Of a stretch of 64,000 nucleotides of DNA, positions 57,353-64,000 are shown in pieces. The notes beneath the pieces were generated by a model. That model saw only the letters and a program-made list of their open reading frames with translations, did not search any database and was not told the origin of the DNA. Position 1 is the first letter of the stretch. The number at the start of each line of letters is the position of its first letter. Made by a program: the position numbers and the translations under genes. Source of the stretch: Paraburkholderia bryophila (GTDB lineage: Bacteria; Pseudomonadota; Gammaproteobacteria; Burkholderiales; Burkholderiaceae); the NCBI RefSeq assembly GCF_013409255.1, contig NZ_JACCAS010000002.1, positions 3,276,001-3,340,000 of the forward strand. The letters are read 5' to 3'.

Positions 57353-58140
57353 AGATCGCCGTGCTGGTTTCCGTGGGCCGTCATCCGGTCAGCGGCGTGG
57401 CGCGCTACAGCCGCAACGACGCCGCTGCGCTGACCCTGGCGCTCTCGCTCGTCAAAATGCACAAGGCGACGCTCGACGTGTTGCACGCGGGCGATCCATC
57501 CAATCCCGCGTTGCAGGAGTATCTGGCGCTCGGCGCACGCTCGGTCGAAGTGCTTGAAACACGCGCTTCCGACGGTGTGCAAGCCGACGCCGCGTCCCCG
57601 CTCGCCGCGCGTCTGCGGGGTTATGACCTCGTGCTGACCGGCACGCGCGCCGAAGGCGCGTTCGATAGCGGCGTGCTGCCGTACCGCGTCGCCGCTGCGC
57701 TGGACATGCCGCTAGTTGGCGCCGCAGTCGACGTCACGCTGCGCGACGGTTGCGCCGAAGTCCGCCAGTTCATGCCGAAGGGGTTGCGCCGACGCGTCGA
57801 AGTGCGCTTGCCCGCGCTGATCGCCGTGCATCCGCTGGCCAATGCGACGCCGACCTACGCGTATGCCCGTTTGCGGGAAGGCACGATCCGCCCGGTCGCC
57901 GCGTCGACGGTAGTGAATGCGGACGCAACCAACCCCGACAACCTCGCCTGGACGACCCGCCCGGTGACTGCCAAACCGGTGCGCCTCGCCGCCGCCGAAA
58001 AGCGTTCCGGCCACGCCCGCATGCTGTCGGCGACGACCACCGAAAGCCGCGGCGGCAGCGTCGTAATTGAAGGGAGTTCCGTCGAAAAAGCACAAGTGAT
58101 TCTGGCGTATTTGCGCGAGCATCAACTCGTGGATTACTGA
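57349..58140 (+). CDS. etfB: Electron transfer flavoprotein subunit beta
   Basis: A 263-residue EtfB (VLVSVGRHPVSG start, DLVLTGTRAEGAFDSGVLPYRVAAAL nucleotide-binding region, LREGTIRPVAAS). It overlaps etfA by 4 bp and precedes gbcA by 73 bp. Partner of EtfA in the demethylation electron chain. Confidence 0.9.
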   Translation: MKIAVLVSVGRHPVSGVARYSRNDAAALTLALSLVKMHKATLDVLHAGDPSNPALQEYLALGARSVEVLETRASDGVQADAASPLAARLRGYDLVLTGTRAEGAFDSGVLPYRVAAALDMPLVGAAVDVTLRDGCAEVRQFMPKGLRRRVEVRLPALIAVHPLANATPTYAYARLREGTIRPVAASTVVNADATNPDNLAWTTRPVTAKPVRLAAAEKRSGHARMLSATTTESRGGSVVIEGSSVEKAQVILAYLREHQLVDY

Positions 58141-58213
58141 TTTCCGGTTCGGGCGAGCATGCGACCAGGAGGGCCTGGCGCAGCGCCAGACGTGACATGC
58201 AACGGAGCACACA

Positions 58214-59527
58214 ATGAAAGTTTCGGCAGACGTTCGCGCAATGATCGAACGCCGTAAAAAGAATCACACGCTGGAAGCGCCGTTCTATACGAGCGAGGCG
58301 ATTTTCGCGCTCGATATGGAAGCGATTTTCCGGCAGCACTGGATTCAGGTGGCAGTGGAACCGGACGTGCCGGAGCCGGGCGATTACATCACGGTGGAGA
58401 TCGGCCAGGATTCGATCCTGATTGTGCGTGACGACGATATGCAGGTGCGGGCGTTTCATAACGTCTGCCGCCATCGCGGCGCGCGGCTGTGCAATACCGA
58501 CAAAGGCTCGCTCGGCAATATCGTCTGCCCGTATCACAGCTGGACGTATAACCTGAACGGCGATCTGATGTTCGCCGAGCACATGGGCGAGCAGTTTGAT
58601 CGCTGCAAGCACAGCTTGAAATCGGTGCATGTCGAGAATCTCGCGGGGCTCATTTTCATTTGCCTTGCAGAGAATCCGCCCGCCGATTTCTCGGTGATGC
58701 GCGCCGCGATGGAGCCGTACATGCTGCCGCACGATCTGGCCGGCTGCAAGATCGCCGCGTCGATCGACATTATCGAAGACGGCAACTGGAAGCTCACGAT
58801 GGAGAACAATCGCGAGTGCTATCACTGCGTGGCGAATCACCCTGAGTTGACCATTTCGCTTTACGAATACGGCTTCGGCTATCAGCGCACGCCGGCCAAC
58901 GAAGAGGGCATGGCCGCGTTCGAGGAAACCGTGGCGCGCCGCACCGCGCAGTGGGAAGCGATGAAGCTGCCTTCGGCTGAGATCGAACGGCTTGCCGATC
59001 TGGTGACGGGTTTCCGCACGCAACGTCTGCCGCTCGATCGCGACGGCGAATCGCAGACGCTGGACGCGAAAGTGGCGTCGAAGAAACTGCTCGGCGGTTT
59101 CGAGCAGGCCGATCTTGGCGGTCTGTCGTTCTGGACCCAGCCGAATTCGTGGCATCACTTCATGAGCGACCATATCGTCAGCTTTTCGGTGATTCCGCTG
59201 TCGGCCGGTAAAACGCTGGTGCGCACCAAGTGGCTCGTCCATAAAGACGCGCGCGAAGGGATCGACTACGACGTGAACAATCTGACCGCTGTGTGGCGCG
59301 CCACCAACGACCAGGATCGCGCGCTCGTCGAGTACTCGCAACGCGGCGCGACCAGTAGCGCGTATGAGCCCGGCCCGTATTCGCCGTTCACCGAAGGCCT
59401 CGTCGAGAAGTTCTGCGAGTGGTACATCGGCCGCATGGCGGATTACAGCAATGCGCCCCAAACCCATGAAGCCGGCGATGCTACGCCGGCTTCGCACGGC
59501 GAAAAAGTCGTGTCTTTCATGCGCTGA
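58214..59527 (+). CDS. gbcA: Glycine betaine monooxygenase, Rieske oxygenase subunit
   Basis: Catalytic component that hydroxylates glycine betaine, releasing formaldehyde and leaving dimethylglycine. The 437-residue Rieske non-heme iron protein has the [2Fe-2S] ligands Cys85-x-His87 and Cys105-x2-His108 and the mononuclear iron histidines His204 and His209 (ECYHCVANH). The order gbcA-gbcB and the adjacency to dgcAB match the Pseudomonas aeruginosa betaine locus. The upstream gap is short and contains only a small palindrome (ctggcgcagcgccag), so expression with dgc-etf is likely. Confidence 0.94.
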   Translation: MKVSADVRAMIERRKKNHTLEAPFYTSEAIFALDMEAIFRQHWIQVAVEPDVPEPGDYITVEIGQDSILIVRDDDMQVRAFHNVCRHRGARLCNTDKGSLGNIVCPYHSWTYNLNGDLMFAEHMGEQFDRCKHSLKSVHVENLAGLIFICLAENPPADFSVMRAAMEPYMLPHDLAGCKIAASIDIIEDGNWKLTMENNRECYHCVANHPELTISLYEYGFGYQRTPANEEGMAAFEETVARRTAQWEAMKLPSAEIERLADLVTGFRTQRLPLDRDGESQTLDAKVASKKLLGGFEQADLGGLSFWTQPNSWHHFMSDHIVSFSVIPLSAGKTLVRTKWLVHKDAREGIDYDVNNLTAVWRATNDQDRALVEYSQRGATSSAYEPGPYSPFTEGLVEKFCEWYIGRMADYSNAPQTHEAGDATPASHGEKVVSFMR

Positions 59528-59560
59528 GCGCGATACCGCAACCAGGAGCGGGAGAAAACA

Positions 59561-60808
59561 ATGATGCGCGATCAGGCGACGTTTCAGGTCAGCCCCGAGT
59601 CAGCCCCAAGCCGCGCGGAGAACCGTGTCACGCAGCCGCGTTTCTGGGACGCGCTGCCGGCGCGCTGGGACAGTGACAGCGACGACACGCTCGTGTGCTG
59701 CCAGGTTCGTCAGGAAACGCACGACGTGAAGAGCTTTTTCTTTCGTGCGCCGTCCGAACGGGCTTTCGTGTTCGAACCCGGGCAGTTCATTACGCTGGAA
59801 CTGGAGATAGACGGCGAGTCGGTGAATCGCTGCTACACGATCTCGTCGCCGCCCACGCGGCCGCACACGATTTCGATCACCGTGAAGCGCGTGCCGGGCG
59901 GCAAGGTGTCGAACTGGCTGCATGACAATCTGCAGGCGGGTTCGCCGGTTCGCGTGCTTGGACCGTCGGGTGAGTTCACCTGCGCGCGGCATCCGGCGCG
60001 CAAGTTTCTGTTTCTGTCGGCGGGATCGGGCATTACGCCGCTCATGTCGATGAGCCGCGCACACCACGAACTCGGCGAAGATAGCGACATTGTGTTCGTG
60101 CACAGCGCCCGCACGCCGGACGACATCATCTTTGCGCGCGAGCTGGATCTGATCGCGTCGAATCAGGATCGCTTCCGTACGGCATTTGTTTGCGAGCGGC
60201 TCGGTGCGCGCACGAATTGGCCTGGTGTGACTGGGTTTCTGAGTTTGCCGTTGCTCAAGCTGATTGCGCCGGACTTTATGGAACGCGAGATTTTCACGTG
60301 CGGTCCTGCGCCGTACATGCAGGCCGTGCGCAATCTGCTCGATGAGGGTGGCTTTGATCGCGGGCACTACCACGAGGAAAGTTTTTCGTTCGAGACCGTC
60401 AGCGAAGTGGCCGCGCAATTGACGACCGCGCATGTCGCGGATGCGTTGCAGAACGGTGCAGCCAGCGCGGAGAGTTTTGTCGAGGCGCGTGAGCAGGCGC
60501 TCGGTTTCGCGCCGGAGGTTGCGCCTGCCACAGTAGAAACGGAAACGCGTTTCAAGGTGAGTTTCGCCAAAAGCAATCGCGAGATCGAATGCGGCAGCGG
60601 CCAGCATGTGCTCGACGCGGCAAAGAAAGCGGGCGTGCGTTTACCAGCGTCGTGTACGCAAGGCATGTGCGGCACCTGCAAGGTCAAACTGGTGTCCGGC
60701 GAGGTATCGATGAAGCACGCGGGCGGCATTCGTCAGCGGGAAATCGATCAAGGTATGGTGCTGTTGTGTTGCAGCAAACCGCTTACGGATCTCGTCGTCG
60801 ATAAGTAA
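59561..60808 (+). CDS. gbcB: Glycine betaine monooxygenase, ferredoxin reductase subunit
   Basis: Reductase that supplies electrons to GbcA from NAD(P)H. The 415-residue protein has an FAD-binding segment RCYTISSPP, an NAD-binding motif GSGITPLMSM and a C-terminal plant-type [2Fe-2S] domain with Cys365, Cys370, Cys373 and Cys403 (CTQGMCGTC ... LLCC). Two ATG codons in tandem open the gene after an aggagcgggag site. The linker of about 60 residues between the reductase and the ferredoxin domain is longer than usual. Confidence 0.93.
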   Translation: MMRDQATFQVSPESAPSRAENRVTQPRFWDALPARWDSDSDDTLVCCQVRQETHDVKSFFFRAPSERAFVFEPGQFITLELEIDGESVNRCYTISSPPTRPHTISITVKRVPGGKVSNWLHDNLQAGSPVRVLGPSGEFTCARHPARKFLFLSAGSGITPLMSMSRAHHELGEDSDIVFVHSARTPDDIIFARELDLIASNQDRFRTAFVCERLGARTNWPGVTGFLSLPLLKLIAPDFMEREIFTCGPAPYMQAVRNLLDEGGFDRGHYHEESFSFETVSEVAAQLTTAHVADALQNGAASAESFVEAREQALGFAPEVAPATVETETRFKVSFAKSNREIECGSGQHVLDAAKKAGVRLPASCTQGMCGTCKVKLVSGEVSMKHAGGIRQREIDQGMVLLCCSKPLTDLVVDK

Positions 60809-60839
60809 GACAAGACGCGCCAGTGCGTGGGCAAGTCGA

Positions 60840-60865
60840 AGTCGCGTGTGGACAACTCAACGTCG
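60840..60865 (+). promoter_or_regulatory. Degenerate direct repeat AGTCG-N16-CGTCG upstream of betaine-binding protein gene
   Basis: Half-sites start 21 bp apart (60840 and 60861), the same spacing as the TGTCG repeats at choV and fdhA, and the proximal half is 81 bp from the start. The match is weaker (only GTCG shared). Confidence 0.3.
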
Positions 60866-60941
60866 TAAAACAACGCTACCCGGCAATTCTGGCTGGCGAT
60901 TCTAAATGCTCATTGGGTGGATTGGGAACGGGAGAACGGCG

Positions 60942-61802
60942 ATGAGACTGATCAAAAAGATACTGGTGTTGAGCGCGATGAGCGCGGCGCTGGTGGCCAG
61001 CAGCGTGAGCGTGGTGTCGGCGGATACCAAGCCGACCATCAAGATCGGTTACGTGGAAGGCTGGGACGATAGCGTCGCGACGACGAACGTGGCCGCGCGC
61101 GTGATCGAGAAACGCCTCGGTTATCAGGTGACGCTCGTGCCGGTCGCGGCCGGTGTGATGTGGCAAGGCGTGGCGCGCGGCGATCTGGACGCGACCCTGT
61201 CGGCGTGGTTGCCGGTCACGCACGGCGCGTACTGGAATAACTTCAAGGACAAGGTGGTCGATCTCGGGCCGAACTTCAACGACGCGAAAATCGGTCTGAT
61301 CGTGCCGGACAATGTCGACGTCAAAACCGTGGGCGATCTGGAAGCGAAGAAGGCGGAGTTCGGTTCGCGCATTGTGGGTATCGACGCCGGTGCGGGCGTG
61401 ATGCAGAAGACCAGCGAAGCGATCAAGGCCTATGGGCTCGATTATCAGTTGATGCCGAGTTCGGGGAGCGCGATGACGGCGGAACTGGCGCGCTCGGAAG
61501 CGGCAAGCAAGCCGATCATCGTGACGGGCTGGAAGCCGCACTGGATGTTCGCGAAGTACAAGCTTAAATTCCTCGACGATCCGAAGAAGGTGTTCGGCGA
61601 CGCGGAGCATGTGGATAGTGTCATCAATCCGGAGCTCGAAAAGAAAGCGCCGACGGTAGTCGCGTTTCTTAAGAAGTTCCAGTGGAAGCCGGGCGAGATC
61701 GACAGCGTGATGCTGGCCACGCAGAACGGCGAGAAGCCGACTGCTGCCGCGGATGCGTGGATTAGCGCGCATGGCGATCGGGTGGATAGCTGGGTGAAGT
61801 AA
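60942..61802 (+). CDS. Glycine betaine-type ABC transporter substrate-binding protein (orphan)
   Basis: A 286-residue OpuAC-type binding protein with a signal peptide ending near VVSA (about residue 26). The aromatic cage positions are visible as GWDD, VMWQG and SAWLPVTHG, typical of glycine betaine rather than choline receptors. The start at 60942 has a gggag site. There is no permease or ATPase nearby. In Pseudomonas aeruginosa a single CbcWV core serves several orphan receptors (CbcX, BetX, CaiX); by analogy this protein could deliver betaine to ChoVW at 652-2725. A strong terminator follows. Confidence 0.88.
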   Translation: MRLIKKILVLSAMSAALVASSVSVVSADTKPTIKIGYVEGWDDSVATTNVAARVIEKRLGYQVTLVPVAAGVMWQGVARGDLDATLSAWLPVTHGAYWNNFKDKVVDLGPNFNDAKIGLIVPDNVDVKTVGDLEAKKAEFGSRIVGIDAGAGVMQKTSEAIKAYGLDYQLMPSSGSAMTAELARSEAASKPIIVTGWKPHWMFAKYKLKFLDDPKKVFGDAEHVDSVINPELEKKAPTVVAFLKKFQWKPGEIDSVMLATQNGEKPTAAADAWISAHGDRVDSWVK

Positions 61803-61867
61803 GATTTTGTGTGAAGGAACCGTCGCTGTTGGAGCGTGGCGGTTCGCAAAAAACGCCGCTTTTTAGC

Positions 61868-61892
61868 ACGCCGCTTTTTAGCGGCGTTTTCG
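61868..61892 (+). terminator. Rho-independent terminator after the betaine-binding protein gene
   Basis: Stem acgccgc / gcggcgt with loop ttttta and a T-rich tail (tttcgttt), 66 bp after the stop. An imperfect tandem copy of the left arm lies just upstream (from 61852). Confidence 0.75.
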
Positions 61893-61921
61893 TTTGTTGA
61901 AGCTATCGGCGGCTATTGACG

Positions 61922-62797
61922 TTATTGCAGCACGACTGTCCGGTCGCCGTTGATAAACACCCGCCGCTCGATAAACGCCTTCACCGCACGCGCCAACGTG
62001 ATGCTCTCAACGTCGCGCCCGGTGGCCAGCAATCGCTCCGGACTGTACGAATGATCGACGCGCTCCACGACCTGCTCGATGATCGGGCCTTCGTCGAGAT
62101 CGTCGGTCACAAAATGCGCGGTGGCGCCGATCAGTTTGACGCCGCGCGTATGCGCCTGGTGATAAGGCTTCGCGCCTTTGAAACCAGGCAGAAACGAATG
62201 ATGAATATTGATCGCTCGCGCCGCCAGCGCACGGCTCGTTTCACCGGACAGAATCTGCATGTAGCGCGCGAGAATCAGCAATTCCGCGCCGGATGTGTCG
62301 AACAGATCGAGCAGACGTGCCTCTTGTTGCGGCTTTGTGTCCGCCGTGATCGGCAGATGATGAAACGGTAGCCCGTGCTGCTGTGCGAGCGGTTCGAGAT
62401 CGCGATGATTCGAGCCGATGCCGACAATATCCATTTTCAGCTCGCCCATTCGCCAGCGGAACAGCAGATCGGCGAGACAGTGCTCCAGCTTCGAGACCAT
62501 GATCAACACTTTCGGGCGCGTGCCGACGTCGTGCATGGCCCACGTCATCCGGAAGCGCTCGGCAATCGGCTCGAACTCGCGTTTGAGCGATGCGGCGTGC
62601 AGCGTTTCGTTATGGCCTGCACCGTGGAACACGCAGCGCACGAAGAAGCGCTCGCTGAGATCGTCGTCGAACACGGTCAGTTCGTCGATATAGCAATGAT
62701 GCCGGTCGAGAAAGCCGACGACAGCGGCGACCTGGCCCGCCGCGCTCGGACACGCGACGGTGAGAACCAGTTGATCGGGACGGGAATCGGCGGACAT
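61922..62797 (-). CDS. purU: Formyltetrahydrofolate deformylase
   Basis: Hydrolyses 10-formyl-THF to THF and formate, returning THF used in sarcosine demethylation. The 291-residue protein has an N-terminal ACT domain (about 8-90) and a formyltransferase-fold catalytic domain with NIHHSFLPGF and the catalytic-aspartate region DLDEGPII. The start at 62797 has a ggag site; the open frame upstream is not conserved. Its place next to the betaine operon matches purU2 in the Pseudomonas aeruginosa locus. Confidence 0.94.
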   Translation of the reverse strand: MSADSRPDQLVLTVACPSAAGQVAAVVGFLDRHHCYIDELTVFDDDLSERFFVRCVFHGAGHNETLHAASLKREFEPIAERFRMTWAMHDVGTRPKVLIMVSKLEHCLADLLFRWRMGELKMDIVGIGSNHRDLEPLAQQHGLPFHHLPITADTKPQQEARLLDLFDTSGAELLILARYMQILSGETSRALAARAINIHHSFLPGFKGAKPYHQAHTRGVKLIGATAHFVTDDLDEGPIIEQVVERVDHSYSPERLLATGRDVESITLARAVKAFIERRVFINGDRTVVLQ

Positions 62798-62970
62798 GCG
62801 CTCTCCACATAAACGATAGAACGATGCCGCAGGGCGCGGCATGCATCATCGCAGTAGAGCAAATAGGCGGCATGTGCGGATAGAAGCTAACCGCCGTTGC
62901 GCTGGAATGGGCGCGCCAGGTCCATGTTCGCAGACTGAGCGGGCTGAGCTGACTGATTCAATTCAAGCGC

Positions 62971-63885
62971 TCATTCCGTATCGAGTCCGCATTCGCCGAG
63001 CAGCCACTGGCGGAATGCGTTGATCACCGGTGTCGCCGCGCGCTGCGTGACGAGCAGATAACCGCGCTCCGTGACGACGGGCGCATCGAACAGTTCGACG
63101 AGTTGCCCGGTCGCTAGTAGTTCGTCGACGAGCGGCGCCCAGCCCAGCGCGACACCCTGGCCCATGATCGCCGCGTGCGCGACCAGCGTGAAGCTGTTGA
63201 ACGTGATGCCGCGATGCGCGGCCGGTGTGTCGAGAGCGTGCGCGGCGAACCAGTCGGCCCACGACAGCCAGCGCGCCGGTTGCGTGGGTTCGAGATGCAG
63301 CAGCGGCACGCCCGGCAAGTCGGACGGCGTGCGCAATGACGGATGCGCGGCGAGAAAGGCCGGGCTGCATACCGGCATGACGTGCTCGGGGAAGAGCTTC
63401 ACCACGCCGCGCGCGGTCCAGTCCGCGTGCGCGTCGCCGAAAGCGATCGCAATGTCCGCCTGATCGTGCGACGGATCGAACACGCTCTGCGACGTGATGA
63501 TTTTCACGTCCACGTCCGGCATCAGCGCCTTGAATTGCGACAGACGCGGCATCAGCCAATACGTGGCGAAGCCGAAGTCGGTGGAGAGCGTGAGCGTTTG
63601 CGGTGTGCGCCGCGCGCGGATCTCGGTAGTCGCCGCGCGGATCGTGTCGAGTGCATGGCGCACCGCTTCGAACAGCCGCTCGCCGTCTTCCGTCAGCGTG
63701 ACGCCGCGATGGCCGCGCTCGAAGAGCGGCGCACCGAGCGCTTCTTCCAACTGCACGACGCGCTGACTCACCGCCGGTTGCGTCGAACCGAGTTCCCGGG
63801 CCGCGGCCGTGAAGCTGGCGAGACGCGCGGCGGACTCGAACATGGTCAACGCCTGCATAGGCGGCAAGCGATCCTGCCTCGACAT
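62971..63885 (-). CDS. LysR-family transcriptional regulator (GcvA/choline-sulfate regulator-like)
   Basis: A 304-residue LysR regulator. The N-terminal helix-turn-helix (SFTAAARELGSTQPAVSQRV) is of the GcvA subgroup. The co-inducer domain starts TLTLSTDFGFATYWLMPRLSQ, and it resembles the choline-sulfate utilisation regulator family as I remember it. If that is right, a choline sulfatase gene could lie to the right of the window. The ATG at 63885 has an aaggggg site. Target genes are not visible here. Confidence 0.82.
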   Translation of the reverse strand: MSRQDRLPPMQALTMFESAARLASFTAAARELGSTQPAVSQRVVQLEEALGAPLFERGHRGVTLTEDGERLFEAVRHALDTIRAATTEIRARRTPQTLTLSTDFGFATYWLMPRLSQFKALMPDVDVKIITSQSVFDPSHDQADIAIAFGDAHADWTARGVVKLFPEHVMPVCSPAFLAAHPSLRTPSDLPGVPLLHLEPTQPARWLSWADWFAAHALDTPAAHRGITFNSFTLVAHAAIMGQGVALGWAPLVDELLATGQLVELFDAPVVTERGYLLVTQRAATPVINAFRQWLLGECGLDTE

Positions 63886-64000
63886 AACGCCCCCTTATAG
63901 ACACATAACGAATTGCCGTCTTCACAGCCGCGAATTGGACGGCAATAGTGGTGCTCATCGCGGTGGCCAGAACAGCGCGTGGCACATTGCGCGCGACGCC
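63886..64000. promoter_or_regulatory. Region upstream of the LysR regulator at the window edge
   Basis: The 115 bp to the window end contain no complete gene. A perfect 9-bp inverted repeat (attgccgtc, 63912-63920; gacggcaat, 63938-63946) lies 27-61 bp upstream of the regulator start and may be its autoregulatory site. Confidence 0.45.

Overview
The window is a GC-rich chromosomal segment that looks like Paraburkholderia/Burkholderia sensu lato. This is inferred from codon style, from the exact gene complement (choXWV, sdaA-soxBDAG, betIBA, fdhA, glyA-dgcAB-etfAB-gbcAB, purU) and from the many paralogous GlxA/AraC regulators. Most of it is one large neighbourhood for taking up choline and glycine betaine and degrading them to glycine, serine and pyruvate.

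Layout: 1-5.9 kb holds a partial secreted protein, a choline ABC transporter (choV, choW, choX) with a regulator gene placed between permease and binding protein, and a second GlxA-type regulator. 5.9-12.7 kb is an accessory block: two small unknown genes, an IS256-family remnant, a hydroxyproline-type dehydratase with an orphan binding protein, a guanyl-RNase-like lipoprotein whose catalytic Glu and His are both replaced, a glutaredoxin-like gene, and an intact IS256-family element with 29-bp inverted repeats and an 8-bp target duplication. 12.9-21.4 kb is sdaA, soxBDAG, a small unknown gene and an MFS transporter. 21.4-37.6 kb is a self-contained surface-protein locus: GNAT, DUF6916, tail-collar protein, a 2600-residue DUF4347 protein with 13 tandem repeats, TolC-like, HlyD-like, GAF-HlyD and PqqD/M50/HlyD proteins, with no ABC ATPase. 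37.7-40.2 kb has a class C beta-lactamase-family protein and a GH18 lipoprotein. 40.3-45.5 kb has betA, betB, betI and formaldehyde dehydrogenase fdhA. 45.6-47.5 kb is a lone Apea-type HEPN gene. 47.8-61.8 kb has a third GlxA regulator divergent from glyA, dipeptidase, DUF5943, dgcA, dgcB, etfA, etfB, gbcA, gbcB and a second betaine-type binding protein. purU and a LysR regulator close the window.

How the genes fit together: ChoXWV imports choline. BetA and BetB oxidise it to glycine betaine. GbcAB demethylates this to dimethylglycine, DgcAB with EtfAB to sarcosine, and SoxBDAG to glycine. GlyA converts glycine to serine and SdaA converts serine to pyruvate. FdhA removes the formaldehyde released at the demethylations and PurU recycles formyl-tetrahydrofolate. 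BetI has a clear palindromic operator in the betI-fdhA gap. A direct repeat (NGTCG-N16-NGTCG) lies about 80-105 bp upstream of choV, fdhA and the second binding-protein gene, and is a candidate site for a GbdR-like regulator.

The most interesting unexplained elements are the ABC-less DUF4347 secretion-type locus and the RNase-like lipoprotein lacking its catalytic residues.
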